In this document: one piece after another, positions 8,363-17,048 of the stretch
Numbering within the stretch: the first letter of the stretch is position 1
Layout of the letters: each line of letters opens with the position of its first letter
Source: Bradyrhizobium sp. CER78
GTDB taxonomy: Bacteria > Pseudomonadota > Alphaproteobacteria > Rhizobiales > Xanthobacteraceae
DNA: 64,000 nucleotides
Direction: 5' to 3'
Assembly: GCF_029846235.1 (NCBI RefSeq)
Contig: NZ_JARVWP010000007.1
Span: 186,001 to 250,000 of the forward strand
Position numbers and translations under genes: made by a program
The notes under the pieces: generated by a model
The model's database searches: none
What the model saw: the letters and a program-made list of their open reading frames with translations, nothing else
What the model was told of the DNA's origin: nothing

Positions 8363-9199
8363 ATGATCGTCACAGTTCCCATGCGTGCCGCATTTGGCGT
8401 TGCCGCCTTGATTTCCGTCGCATCTGCAGCCGCGGAGGTTCGCGCCGACGACGCCTCGCCGTGGCAGCAGGACACTCATTCCGCGGTGCGGTTGCTGGCG
8501 GGATCGCGCAGCGGCGCAGTGCTGCTCGGCGGCATCGCTTTCCAGTTGCAGGACGGCTGGAAAACCTACTGGAGGACGCCGGGCGATTCCGGCGTGCCGC
8601 CGCGGTTCGACTTCTCCAAGTCGGACAATGTCGACGCGGTCACGGTGATGTGGCCGGCGCCACGCCGGTTCGACGACGGCGCAGGCGGCACCTCACTCGG
8701 CTACAAGCACCAAGTGGTGCTGCCGCTGCGCATCGTCGCGAAGAACCCCGACAAGCCCTTGGTGCTGCGCGCCGACATCAGCTACGCGGTGTGCGAGAAG
8801 CTGTGCGTGCCGGTGGAGGCGAAGGCCGAGCTTGCGTTCGCGAGCGTCGCCTCGACCGAGGACGCCGCGCTGTCGGAAGCGCTCAACGCAGTGCCGAAGC
8901 CCGCCAATATCGGCGATCCTGCCCCGTTCACGATCCGCGACGTCAAGCGCGACGGCAACAACGTGCTGGTCGATGTCACCGCGCCGGAGAGTAAGGACCT
9001 CTGCCTGTTCGTCGAGGGGCCGACGCCGGACTGGGCACTCCCCGTGCCCAAGCTCGTCGAGCACGCGCCGCCGGGCGTGAAGCGCTTCACCTTCGAGCTC
9101 GATGGCCTGCCGCCCGGCGCCAAGGCTGACGGCGCCGCGCTGAAGCTGACCCTGGTCGGCGGCGACAAGAGCTACGAATTCAATATCAATTTGAACTGA
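8363..9199 (+). CDS. DsbD N-terminal domain (thiol-disulfide interchange) exported protein
   Basis: 278 aa, ATG at 8363, with a signal peptide (AAFGVAALISVASAAAEVRAD). The mature part matches the DsbD-alpha/DsbC-like domain: GGIAFQLQDGWKTYWRTPGDSG, YKHQVVLPLRIV and YAVCEKLCVPVEA, where the two cysteines separated by three residues are the redox pair. It lacks the transmembrane DsbD-beta and thioredoxin domains, so it is a free-standing periplasmic reductant that must receive electrons from a CcdA/ScsB-type partner elsewhere. Similar stand-alone proteins are common in rhizobia. It appears monocistronic and is followed by a type C repeat. Confidence 0.85.
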   Translation: MIVTVPMRAAFGVAALISVASAAAEVRADDASPWQQDTHSAVRLLAGSRSGAVLLGGIAFQLQDGWKTYWRTPGDSGVPPRFDFSKSDNVDAVTVMWPAPRRFDDGAGGTSLGYKHQVVLPLRIVAKNPDKPLVLRADISYAVCEKLCVPVEAKAELAFASVASTEDAALSEALNAVPKPANIGDPAPFTIRDVKRDGNNVLVDVTAPESKDLCLFVEGPTPDWALPVPKLVEHAPPGVKRFTFELDGLPPGAKADGAALKLTLVGGDKSYEFNINLN

Positions 9200-9216
9200 C
9201 GCCCGCCCCTCCAATC

Positions 9217-9333
9217 GTCGTCCTGGCGAAAGCCAGGACCCTTACTCCGCGGCCGCAGTGCGAGGCAGGCTGGGGCCACAGCGTGCTCCCAAACAGACAT
9301 TTGTGGTTGGGTCCTGGCCTTCGCCAGGACGAC
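9217..9333. repeat. Palindromic intergenic repeat (type C, copy 2)
   Basis: GTCGTCCTGGCGAAAGCCAG at the left is mirrored by GGTCCTGGCCTTCGCCAGGA then CGAC at the right. Same layout and length as the copy at 7410-7527, with a diverged core. Confidence 0.72.
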
Positions 9334-9431
9334 GGGAACAGCGGCCACCCAACCCAATCTTAACGTTTCGTTGATAGATCGGGGGCCATTGCCGCCTTGC
9401 GGCGCTTTGGGAATTTTCCGCCTTGGCTGTG

Positions 9432-10838
9432 ATGGAGACACGATCCGGATCCTCTGCCGAATCCTCTGCCGCAACCTCTGCGCCATTGGGCGCGGTCGCA
9501 CGCCTGCGCGGGATTGTTGCGGACCTGCTCGGCGGCACCAGGGAGGCGTCGGTCACCAAGCGCCTCGCGGGCATGATCTTCATCATCCGCGTCATCAGCG
9601 CCGCCATCGCCTATCTCGCGCAGATCCTGCTGGCGCGCTGGATGAGCGGTTCGGACTACGGCATCTATGTCTATGTCTGGACCTGGGTGCTGCTGCTCGG
9701 CAGCACGATGGATTTCGGCATCGCGCCGTCCTCGCAGAAGATCATCCCGGAATATCGCGCGCGCGGCGACCTCGCCGCGCTGCGCGGCTTCCTCTCCGGC
9801 GGCCGCTGGGTGGTGCTTGCCACGTCGAGTGCGGTGGCGCTGCTGCTCGCCGGCGTGATCCATGTCGCCTCGCCCTGGATCGATCCCAATGCGGTGGTGC
9901 CGCTCTATATCGGCTGCCTGACCTTGCCGCCCTTCGTCGTCGCCAACACCCAGGACGGCATCTCGCGCGCGCATGACTGGATGCAGCTCGGCCTGATGCC
10001 GCAGTTCATCGTGCGGCAGGGACTGATCATCGCGCTCACCGCCGGCGCGCTGGCGCTTGGCCTCAATCTCGGCGCCACCGCTGCGATGATCGCGAGCGCC
10101 GCCGCCGTCTACATCGCGGCGATCGGCCAGATGATCGTGCTGAACCGCCGCCTCAAAGCCCATCTGGGGCCAGGCGAGAAGACCTACGACGTCAGGGGCT
10201 GGTTTGCGATCTCGCTGCCGATCATGCTGGTCGAGAGCTTCTATCTCCTGCTCGGCTATACCGACGTGCTGATGCTGCAGCAATTCCGCTCCTCCGAGGA
10301 GGTCGGCATCTATTTCGCCGTGGTGAAGACGCTGGCGCTGGTGTCGTTCGTGCACTACGCGATGGCGGCGACGACCGCGCACCGCTTCGCCGAATACAAT
10401 GCGCTCGGCGACAAGGACCGGCTGTCGGCCTATGTCGCGCATGCGATCAGCTGGACGTTCTGGCCCTCGCTGCTCGCAACCATCGCGCTGCTCGCCTTCG
10501 GCAAGCCGCTGCTGTGGCTGTTCGGCCCGAAATTCGTCGACGGCTACAGCATCATGTTCGTCGCCGCGATCGGCCTCGTGGTGCGCTCGGCGATCGGGCC
10601 GGTGGAGCGGCTGTTGAACATGCTCGGCCACCAGAGCATCTGCGCCACCGCCTACGCGGTGTCGTTCCTGATGAATGTCGGGCTCTGCATGACGCTGGTG
10701 CCGCGCTACGGCGGCATGGGTGCGGCGGCCTCGACCTCGCTGTCGCTGATCTTCGAGACGATCCTGTTGTTCTACGTCGTGCGCTCGCGGCTCGGCCTGC
10801 ACGTGCTGGCATTCGGGAAGCGGCGGGCGACGGCATAG
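9432..10838 (+). CDS. Polysaccharide flippase (MATE/Wzx-type) family protein
   Basis: 468 aa from ATG 9432; a TTG three codons earlier is possible. About 12-14 hydrophobic helices follow a 40-residue cytoplasmic leader. Features typical of oligosaccharide flippases are seen: LAQILLARWMSGSDYGIYVYVWTW in the first helix pair, PSSQKIIPEYRARGD, and a late GMGAAASTSLSLIFETILLFY. These inner-membrane proteins move lipid-linked oligosaccharides across the membrane. No glycosyltransferase genes flank it, so its substrate is unknown; it resembles the stand-alone copies found in Bradyrhizobium. Confidence 0.85.
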   Translation: METRSGSSAESSAATSAPLGAVARLRGIVADLLGGTREASVTKRLAGMIFIIRVISAAIAYLAQILLARWMSGSDYGIYVYVWTWVLLLGSTMDFGIAPSSQKIIPEYRARGDLAALRGFLSGGRWVVLATSSAVALLLAGVIHVASPWIDPNAVVPLYIGCLTLPPFVVANTQDGISRAHDWMQLGLMPQFIVRQGLIIALTAGALALGLNLGATAAMIASAAAVYIAAIGQMIVLNRRLKAHLGPGEKTYDVRGWFAISLPIMLVESFYLLLGYTDVLMLQQFRSSEEVGIYFAVVKTLALVSFVHYAMAATTAHRFAEYNALGDKDRLSAYVAHAISWTFWPSLLATIALLAFGKPLLWLFGPKFVDGYSIMFVAAIGLVVRSAIGPVERLLNMLGHQSICATAYAVSFLMNVGLCMTLVPRYGGMGAAASTSLSLIFETILLFYVVRSRLGLHVLAFGKRRATA

Positions 10839-10870
10839 CTTTCTGCCGGACGCTGTATATAATTGCCGCC

Positions 10871-11155
10871 ATGAGCGCCACCGAGCTGAAAGACCTGTTT
10901 GATCGCATCCTATCCTGGCCGAAGCCGGCGCAGGACGAATTGCTATCGACGGCGAGCGCGATCGAAAACGCATTGCGGGGCCACCAGCACGTCGCTTCCG
11001 AAGTTGAGCTGCAGATCAACGAAGCCGCGATTACTTCCATCGAAGTCACCCCCGACGCGAGCTCCAGTGCGGACGAGGTTGATATCCTGGCGAGCATGGA
11101 GCGCCTGGTAGCCGCGAAACAAAAGCCGGCGAAAGAGAGTGGATCGGACGCCTGA
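10871..11155 (+). CDS. Small acidic protein resembling an antitoxin of a RelE-type pair
   Basis: 94 aa, ATG at 10871. It begins SATELKDLFDRILSWPKPAQ and contains TASAIENALRG, a pattern I associate with short antitoxin-like proteins encoded next to RelE/ParE toxins in rhizobia. The C-terminal half is acidic and low in structure. No toxin gene lies next to it: the flippase is upstream on the same strand and a terminator follows. The function is unknown and the antitoxin idea is inference. Coding is supported by good codon use and a downstream intrinsic terminator. Confidence 0.6.
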   Translation: MSATELKDLFDRILSWPKPAQDELLSTASAIENALRGHQHVASEVELQINEAAITSIEVTPDASSSADEVDILASMERLVAAKQKPAKESGSDA

Positions 11156-11189
11156 CGGCAAGCCTGCCGATCATCCCATAGAAAAACAA

Positions 11190-11226
11190 AAGCCGGCCCT
11201 GATCCAGTCAAGGCCGGCTTGTTCTT
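11190..11226. terminator. Bidirectional intrinsic terminator
   Basis: The 9-bp perfect stem AAGCCGGCC (11191-11199) / GGCCGGCTT (11213-11221) is flanked by an A-run on the left and TTGTTCTT on the right. It can end the plus-strand small gene and the minus-strand bdhA operon. Confidence 0.85.
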
Positions 11227-11249
11227 AACCGCCAACTCGCGGAGGCGAA

Positions 11250-12038
11250 TTACTCCGCGGTCCAGCCGCCGTCGATCGAGAGGTTGGCGCCGGTGATCTG
11301 CGCGGCATCGTCGCCGCACAGGAACAGCGCGAGCGCTGCGACCTGCTCCGAGGTCACGAACTCCTTGGTCGGCTGGGCTGCGAGCAGCACGTCCTTGATG
11401 ACCTGCTCCTTGGTCATGTTGCGCGCCTTCATGGTCTCCGGAATCTGGTGCTCGACCAGCGGCGTCCAGACATAGCCCGGGCTGATGCAGTTGCAGGTGA
11501 TCTTGAACTGCGCGAGCTCCAGCGCCGCCGTCTTGGTGAGGCCGGCGATGCCGTGCTTGGCCGAGACATAGGCCGACTTGAACGGCGAGGCGACCAGCGA
11601 GTGCGCCGAGGCGGTGTTGATGATGCGGCCCCAGCCGCGCTTCTTCATGCCGGGCACCGCAGCGCGGATGCCGTAGAACGCCGACGACAGATTGATCGCG
11701 ATGATCGCTTCCCACTTCTCCGGCGGGAATTCCTCGATCGGCGACACGAACTGGATGCCGGCATTGTTGACCAGGATATCGACCGAACCGAAGGTCTTCT
11801 CACCGAGCGCGATCATGTCGGCGATCTCGGCCGGCTTGGTCATGTCGGCCGGCGAATGCACCGCCTTGACCTTGAAGTCGGTCTCGATGCCGGAACGCTC
11901 CTTCTCGATGTCGGCCGGAACGCCCATGCCATTGAGAACGATGTTGGCGCCGGCGCTCGCGAAGGCGCGCGCGTAAGCCAATCCGATGCCGCTGGTCGAG
12001 CCGGTCACAACGGCGGTCTTGCCTGTCAACGTACCCAT
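11250..12038 (-). CDS. bdhA: 3-hydroxybutyrate dehydrogenase
   Basis: 262 aa, ATG at 12038. It is an SDR enzyme oxidising D-3-hydroxybutyrate to acetoacetate with NAD, the entry step of polyhydroxybutyrate degradation. Diagnostic stretches: TGSTSGIGLAYARAFA, NNAGIQFVSPIEEFPPEKW, a catalytic serine in NTASAHSLVASP, YVSAKHG as YxxxK, and SPGYVWTPLVEHQIPE, which is specific for hydroxybutyrate dehydrogenases. The length fits the family. It lies 12 nt downstream of a patatin-like gene, forming an operon also seen in other alphaproteobacteria and suggesting coupling of lipid or PHB turnover. Confidence 0.95.
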   Translation of the reverse strand: MGTLTGKTAVVTGSTSGIGLAYARAFASAGANIVLNGMGVPADIEKERSGIETDFKVKAVHSPADMTKPAEIADMIALGEKTFGSVDILVNNAGIQFVSPIEEFPPEKWEAIIAINLSSAFYGIRAAVPGMKKRGWGRIINTASAHSLVASPFKSAYVSAKHGIAGLTKTAALELAQFKITCNCISPGYVWTPLVEHQIPETMKARNMTKEQVIKDVLLAAQPTKEFVTSEQVAALALFLCGDDAAQITGANLSIDGGWTAE

Positions 12039-12050
12039 TATCGGTCGCTC

Positions 12051-13235
12051 CTATTTTGCTTGCGGGGGGCTCGATTCAGGGGCCTTGGGTTCGTCCCCCG
12101 TGAGATCGTAAGTCACCATGGTTTCCCCGGACTGGGGCCGTTCTAGCCATTCTTTGTGACGCATCGACAAATGCACGTCGCGGACGCCCGCGCTCCAGTG
12201 CTCGACCATCGCAACATGGGAGAAGTCGTAGTCCTTCGAGGAGCTCTCGTAGTTCTTGCTCTTGTAGATCAGGTGAACCACCGTGACGGTGTTCTCCTTG
12301 GAGGCCTTGCGCAGCAGTTCGACCGACGGATCGTTCTTCAGGTAATCAGGCAGCTTGCCGATCAGGTCGCGCACCGCCATGCGGGCGTTGTGGATCTGCC
12401 TGTTCTTGTCGGTGTTCATCCGCGTCCGGCTGGAATAGCGGATGTCCTTCTCGCGCTCGGCGGCCTCCAGCAGCGTCTCCGGCAACGGCCCGCGCGCGCT
12501 GAACAGGTCGACCTGGAAGATCAGGAGATCGCGGCTGGTCTCCTCGTCGAGCACGAAGTCGAGCGGGGTGTTGGAGGCGATGCCGCCGTCCCAGTAATGC
12601 TCGCCCTCGATCACGACCGCGGGAAAGCCCGGCGGCAGCGCGCCCGAGGCCATGATGTGCTCGGGGCCGATCTTCTTGCCGCGCTTCTTGAACTCGTAAT
12701 TGTCGAAATAGCAGAAGTTGCCCGAGGTGACGCCGACCGCGCCGACCGAGAGCCGCGTCTTCAGATCGTTGATGCGATCGAAGTCGACGAGACGCTCCAG
12801 CGTCTTCTTCAGCGGCGCGGTGTCGTAATAGCTCAGCGATTGCGAGCTGCCGGGCGGCCACAGCGGCGCCGGCGGGATCCGCGGCGTGAAGAAGCCGGGC
12901 ACCCCGAAGGTCGCGATGATCGCGGCAGAGGTCTCGTTGAACAGCGAGCGGGCGCGCTCATGCTTCGACACCGGATTCCACGGCACCGGCGCCGACACCA
13001 TCTCCCAGAATTCCTTCAGCTTCGGCACGCGCTTGTCCGGATCGTTGCCGGCGATGATCGCGGCATTGATGGCGCCGATCGAGATGCCGGCGATCCATTC
13101 CGGCTCGAAGCCCGCGTGACAGAGCGCCTGAAAGGCGCCGGCCTGGTAGGAGCCGAGCGCGCCGCCGCCCTGGAGAACCAGCACCCGCTGCGCTTGCGCG
13201 GGCGTCGAGGCCGGCGCGGAATCCGAAGTATCCAT
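12051..13235 (-). CDS. Patatin-like phospholipase with C-terminal DUF3734
   Basis: 394 aa. ATG at 13235 begins a short leader; the frame to 13292 is unsupported. The patatin domain has the oxyanion loop QGGGALGSYQAG (about residue 25), the nucleophile elbow GISIGAIN, and the catalytic Asp in YWDGGIASNTP. The C-terminal part, with MAVRDLIGKLP, THVVHLIY-like strands and SMRHKEWLERPQ, matches DUF3734. It is predicted to be a cytoplasmic or membrane-associated acyl hydrolase. It is directly upstream of bdhA, so it may release acyl chains during PHB granule metabolism; this is inferred from context only. Confidence 0.9.
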   Translation of the reverse strand: MDTSDSAPASTPAQAQRVLVLQGGGALGSYQAGAFQALCHAGFEPEWIAGISIGAINAAIIAGNDPDKRVPKLKEFWEMVSAPVPWNPVSKHERARSLFNETSAAIIATFGVPGFFTPRIPPAPLWPPGSSQSLSYYDTAPLKKTLERLVDFDRINDLKTRLSVGAVGVTSGNFCYFDNYEFKKRGKKIGPEHIMASGALPPGFPAVVIEGEHYWDGGIASNTPLDFVLDEETSRDLLIFQVDLFSARGPLPETLLEAAEREKDIRYSSRTRMNTDKNRQIHNARMAVRDLIGKLPDYLKNDPSVELLRKASKENTVTVVHLIYKSKNYESSSKDYDFSHVAMVEHWSAGVRDVHLSMRHKEWLERPQSGETMVTYDLTGDEPKAPESSPPQAK

Positions 13236-13439
13236 TCGTAACCGTTCGGTTCGAAAATAAACTGAGCACGATGCGATCGGACAAGATCGCATCCCGATCC
13301 AACCTCATTGCGCGAGCACGGTCTTTCCCAAAAGCGGCGTCCGCTTTTCCGATCGTGCCCTCGACCGCACGGTGGCCGCTGTTGGCCGCGGCGTCAATCA
13401 GCGAGATTTAGGAGGCAGATCACGCGGAATTTATCGAAA
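13236..13439. other. Intergenic stretch with diverged GATC-type repeat
   Basis: Holds GAGCACGATGCGATCGGACA ... AAAGCGGCGTCCGCTTTTCC then GATCGTGCC, a degenerate relative of the element at 42501-42549. No gene is visible. It separates the patatin operon from the CAP protein. Confidence 0.5.
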
Positions 13440-13937
13440 TCAGGTTGCCGCCAGAATGAGCGTCCAGAACACCTTGTATTTGGTATTCGGAGCATAGACA
13501 GCCGCGATGCCCATTTTTGTGACACCGCTTTTGAGCATGTTGGCCTTGTGCGGCGGTGAATCGCGCCAGCCCGAGAAGGCTTCCGCGAGCGTGTGATAGC
13601 CCGCCGAGATGTTCTCGACCGCCACGGTTGCCGGGTAGCCGCCGGCCTCGAGCCGCTTGCCGAGCGGGGCCTTCACGTCATGGTCCATCTTGTTGCGGGC
13701 GGCCATCGCCTGCGACTGCTGCTCGGCGAGCCTGGTCAGGTCCGGGTCGACCACCACGATGCCGAGGCCATTATTCTGGCGGTACTGCGAAAACATGATC
13801 GCTGCGGCCTGGCTGTCCAGCACGGCACCGGGCTGCGCCATGTTGAGATACATCGCCGGTTCTTCCGGGATTTTGGTGTCCGTGCCGCAGCCGGCAAGCA
13901 CCAGCAGCCCGAACAGGGCGACCGTCGTCCGTTTCAC
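13440..13937 (-). CDS. CAP (SCP/PR1) domain lipoprotein
   Basis: 165 aa. The start is GTG at 13937, chosen because a lipoprotein signal follows (KRTTVALFGLLVLAGC, lipobox LAGC). The mature part shows the CAP fold: FSQYRQNNGLGIVVVDPDLTRLAEQQ, a His in KMDHDV, ENISAGYHTLAEAFSGWRDS and HKANMLKSGVTKMGIA, giving the conserved CAP cavity His and Glu residues. CAP proteins are secreted or surface-attached and their activity is variable, including sterol or lipid binding. It appears to be transcribed alone. The ORF reading frame runs upstream to 14156 but those residues have no signal character. Confidence 0.87.
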   Translation of the reverse strand: MKRTTVALFGLLVLAGCGTDTKIPEEPAMYLNMAQPGAVLDSQAAAIMFSQYRQNNGLGIVVVDPDLTRLAEQQSQAMAARNKMDHDVKAPLGKRLEAGGYPATVAVENISAGYHTLAEAFSGWRDSPPHKANMLKSGVTKMGIAAVYAPNTKYKVFWTLILAAT

Positions 13938-14044
13938 AGGTAAAAACCCCCAAGGTTGGCCGGTCGTTGTTGCATACCAACCGTGGCTGAATGGTGAACA
14001 GGGGCTAACTTTTGGCCAGCAATAGCCATCGATCTCCGGAGACC

Positions 14045-14165
14045 GTAGCCCGGATGGAGCAGGGCGTAATCCGGGGCCGGTCGATCCGCAGCACGAAGTC
14101 CCGGATTTCGCGGAGCCTGTCATCGGGCGCGCGTTCGCGCGACCCGTTGGCTTCATCCGGGCTAC
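14045..14165. repeat. Palindromic intergenic repeat (type D)
   Basis: GTAGCCCGGATGGAGC at the left mirrors GGCTTCATCCGGGCTAC at the right (14149-14165), with CGTAATCCGGG / CCCGGATTTCG inside. It lies between the CAP gene and cysA. It is a familiar repeat type of rhizobial and enterobacterial genomes and could act as a terminator for the minus-strand cysTWA operon. Confidence 0.75.
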
Positions 14166-14169
14166 AGGG

Positions 14170-15219
14170 CTACTCCTGCGCGGCGAAGATCCGGTAGCGG
14201 CGCGGTTGCAGCGAGACGATTTCGCCGGCCTGCAGCTCGCGGTCGCGGGGGGCGTCGATCTCGATCACGGTCTTGCCTTCGCTGCCCGACAGGGCCACCT
14301 CGGCGCGCTGGATCGGACCGAACGAACGGACATGGCGGATGGCGCCTTCCAGCGCACCGGTTCCCGCCGGCCCGACCGCCATGTCGTGACGGCGCACGAA
14401 CAGCTTTGCCGCGCCGGATGCCGCGCCCAGCGCCGGGATGTTCAGCGGCCGGCCGTCCAGCCGCACCGCATCGCCGGCCACATCGACCGGCAGCACGATG
14501 GATTCGCCGATGAAGCCGTGCACGAAGGCGGTCGCCGGATTGTCGTAGACGTCGCCGGGCGAACCGATCTGCTCGATCTTGCCCTTGTCCATCACCACGA
14601 CGCGGTTGGCGACTTCGAGCGCCTCCTCCTGGTCGTGGGTGACGAAGATCGAGGTGACGTGGATCTCATTGTGCAGCGAGCGCAGCCATTGCCGCAGCTC
14701 CTTGCGCACCTTGGCATCGAGCGCGCCGAACGGCTCGTCGAGCAGCAGGATGCGCGGCTCGATCGCGAGCGCGCGCGCCAGCGCGATGCGCTGCCGCTGG
14801 CCGCCGGAGAGCTGGCTGGGATAGCGGTTGGCGAGCCAATCGAGCTGCACCAGATCGAGCAAATTCTTGACGCGGGCACGGATCGTCGCCTCGTCCTTGC
14901 GGATCGCACGCGGCTGCACGCGCAGGCCGAACGCGACGTTCTCGAACACCGTCATGTGGCGGAACAGCGCATAGTGCTGGAACACGAAGCCGACCTGGCG
15001 CTCGCTGGCGCCGCGCGAAAGCGCGTTCTCGCCGTCGATCGCGACCTCGCCTGAATCAGGCCAGTCCAGGCCTGCGATGATCCGCAGCAGCGTCGTCTTG
15101 CCGGAGCCGGAGGGCCCAAGCAGCGCCAGCAGCTCGCCGTCGGCGACCTTGAGATCGACATTGTCGAGCGCGGCAAAGCTGCCGAACCGCTTTACGATAT
15201 TCTTGACTTCAATCGCCAT
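14170..15219 (-). CDS. cysA: Sulfate/thiosulfate ABC transporter ATP-binding protein
   Basis: 349 aa, ATG at 15219, overlapping the end of cysW by 11 nt. It has Walker A GPSGSGKTT (about residue 36), Q-loop in VGFVFQHYALF, signature LSGGQRQR, Walker B ILLLDEPFGALD and the H-loop VTHDQEEAL. The C-terminal TOBE-type extension (SIVLPVDVAG to SLQPRRYRIF) is typical of CysA/CbiO-like importers. It energises import of sulfate and thiosulfate across the inner membrane with CysT, CysW and the binding protein encoded upstream in the same operon. Confidence 0.96.
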   Translation of the reverse strand: MAIEVKNIVKRFGSFAALDNVDLKVADGELLALLGPSGSGKTTLLRIIAGLDWPDSGEVAIDGENALSRGASERQVGFVFQHYALFRHMTVFENVAFGLRVQPRAIRKDEATIRARVKNLLDLVQLDWLANRYPSQLSGGQRQRIALARALAIEPRILLLDEPFGALDAKVRKELRQWLRSLHNEIHVTSIFVTHDQEEALEVANRVVVMDKGKIEQIGSPGDVYDNPATAFVHGFIGESIVLPVDVAGDAVRLDGRPLNIPALGAASGAAKLFVRRHDMAVGPAGTGALEGAIRHVRSFGPIQRAEVALSGSEGKTVIEIDAPRDRELQAGEIVSLQPRRYRIFAAQE

Positions 15220-16171
15220 CGGGCACCTCTGCCTCGTCGAGCCGCTGCTCGAGAATGGTTTTCGCCACCAGCGTGATCAGCGCCAGCATCGCGAGCAGCG
15301 ATGCGATCGCGAACGACGCGACGAACTGGTATTCGTTGTAGAGAATCTCGACCAGCAGCGGCATCGTGTTGGTCTCGCCGCGGATATGGCCTGACACCAC
15401 CGACACCGCGCCGAACTCGCCCATCGCGCGCGCATTGCAGAGCAGGACGCCGTAGAGCAGGCCCCATTTGATGTTCGGCAGCGTGACGCGGAAGAAGGTC
15501 TGCAGGCCTGAGGCGCCGAGCGAGATCGCCGCCTCCTCCTCCTGGGTGCCCTGCTCCTGCATCAAGGGGATCAGCGCACGCGCCACGAACGGGAAGGTGA
15601 CGAAGATCGTCGCCAGCGCGATGCCCGGCACCGCGAACAGGATGTGGACGTCGTGCGCCTGCAGCCACGGCCCGAAATAGCCCTGCGCGCCGAACAGCAG
15701 CACGTAGACCAGGCCCGAGATCACAGGCGAGACCGAGAACGGCAGGTCGATCAGCGTGATCAGGAAGGTCTTGCCGGCGAATTCGAATTTCGAGATCGCC
15801 CAGGCCGCGACCACGCCGAACACCAGGTTGAGCGTGACCGAGATCGCGGCGATCAAGAGCGTCAGCTTGATCGCGGCGAGCGCCTCGGGCTCCGCCAGCG
15901 CCGCGAAATAGGCGACGACGCCTTTCGAGAACGCCGAGGCGAACACCACGACGAGCGGCAGCACGACGAAGACGCTGAGGAAGGTGATCGCCAGCGCGAT
16001 GATGATGAAGCGGACCGGGCCCGGCTCGGTGCGCGGGTTACGGTGGGCCGTGACCGGCGTTGCGCGCGCGATCTCGAGCCGCGGCGCCGGCGCTGCCACG
16101 CTGACATCGGTCGCGGGCGCGTAGCTCCGCAGCCGCGTGGTCGAGGTCGCCAATCCCGTCTGCATCGACAT
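15209..16171 (-). CDS. cysW: Sulfate ABC transporter permease CysW
   Basis: 320 aa from ATG 16171, which has TTGAGGTCCGAG upstream and lies 8 nt after the cysT stop; a TTG at 16183 would overlap cysT. Six helices follow a 50-residue cytoplasmic leader (FIIIALAITFLSVFVVLPLV first). The EAA-type coupling loop is EEEAAISLGASGLQTFFRVT. CysW forms the heterodimeric permease with CysT. An unusual point is the long Arg/Ala/Pro-rich N-terminal extension before the first helix. Confidence 0.94.
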   Translation of the reverse strand: MSMQTGLATSTTRLRSYAPATDVSVAAPAPRLEIARATPVTAHRNPRTEPGPVRFIIIALAITFLSVFVVLPLVVVFASAFSKGVVAYFAALAEPEALAAIKLTLLIAAISVTLNLVFGVVAAWAISKFEFAGKTFLITLIDLPFSVSPVISGLVYVLLFGAQGYFGPWLQAHDVHILFAVPGIALATIFVTFPFVARALIPLMQEQGTQEEEAAISLGASGLQTFFRVTLPNIKWGLLYGVLLCNARAMGEFGAVSVVSGHIRGETNTMPLLVEILYNEYQFVASFAIASLLAMLALITLVAKTILEQRLDEAEVPDGD

Positions 16172-16179
16172 CTCGGACC

Positions 16180-17016
16180 TCAATGCACGGGAATGCGGGC
16201 CTGCGCCCAGCGCTGCAGCCGGTTGATCAGCAGGATGATCAGGAATGAGGCCACCAGCATCACGACCGCGATCGCGGTGGCATCGGCATAGCGGAATTCT
16301 GACAGGCGGATCACGATCAGGAGCGGCGCGATCTCGGAGACGTTGGGCAGGTTGCCGGCGATGAAGATCACCGAGCCGTATTCACCGATGGCGCGGGCAA
16401 AGGCCAGCGCAAAGCCGGTGAGCAGCGCCGGAATCAAACTCGGCAGGATGACGCGGAACACGGTGTGCCAGCGGTTGGCGCCAAGGCTCGCCGCCGCTTC
16501 CTCGATCTCGGGATCGAGGTCGATCAGCACCGGCTGCACCGTGCGCACCACGAAGGGGATGCCGATGAAGATCATCGCGATGAAGATTCCGATCGGCGTG
16601 AAGGCGACCTTGATACCGAGCTCGGCAAGCGGCGCGCCGAGCCAGCCCTTCTGCGCGAACAGCTGGGTCAGCGCGACGCCGGCGACCGCGGTCGGCAAGG
16701 CAAAGGGGATGTCGACGACGGCATCGAACAGCCGCCGGCCGGGAAACCGATAGCGCACCAGCGCCCAGACGATGATCGTGCCCATCACCAGATTGACGCA
16801 GGCGGCCGCAAACGACAGCCCGAACGAAATCTTCAGCGCGTTCAGCGTGCGGCGGCTGGTAACGATGCCCCAGAACTGATCGAGGCTGAGCTCGAACGTC
16901 TTGAGGAACAGCGCGCCCAGCGGAATCAGGATGATGACGGAGAGCCATGTCAGGGTCAGTCCCATGGTGAGACCGAACCCCGGAAGGGTACTGCGCCGTG
17001 CGACCGCTGTGCTCAC
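16180..17016 (-). CDS. cysT: Sulfate ABC transporter permease CysT
   Basis: 278 aa. GTG at 17016 is chosen because GGGGGAT precedes it; the frame extends to 17115 without coding signal. Six helices, with the coupling motif EEAAASLGANRWHTVFRVILPS, and the characteristic GSVIFIAGNLP late loop. It partners CysW. It lies 32 nt after the substrate-binding protein gene, in the order binding protein, cysT, cysW, cysA. Confidence 0.94.
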   Translation of the reverse strand: MSTAVARRSTLPGFGLTMGLTLTWLSVIILIPLGALFLKTFELSLDQFWGIVTSRRTLNALKISFGLSFAAACVNLVMGTIIVWALVRYRFPGRRLFDAVVDIPFALPTAVAGVALTQLFAQKGWLGAPLAELGIKVAFTPIGIFIAMIFIGIPFVVRTVQPVLIDLDPEIEEAAASLGANRWHTVFRVILPSLIPALLTGFALAFARAIGEYGSVIFIAGNLPNVSEIAPLLIVIRLSEFRYADATAIAVVMLVASFLIILLINRLQRWAQARIPVH

Positions 17017-17048
17017 ATATCCCCCTGCTCGACCGGGCTGCTCTCTGA

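Noticed and set aside
9360..10973. A 537-aa minus-strand ORF opposite the flippase gene
   Set aside because: It is antisense to a clear 12-helix membrane protein, has biased Arg/His/Asp composition and no domain; a typical GC-rich shadow frame.
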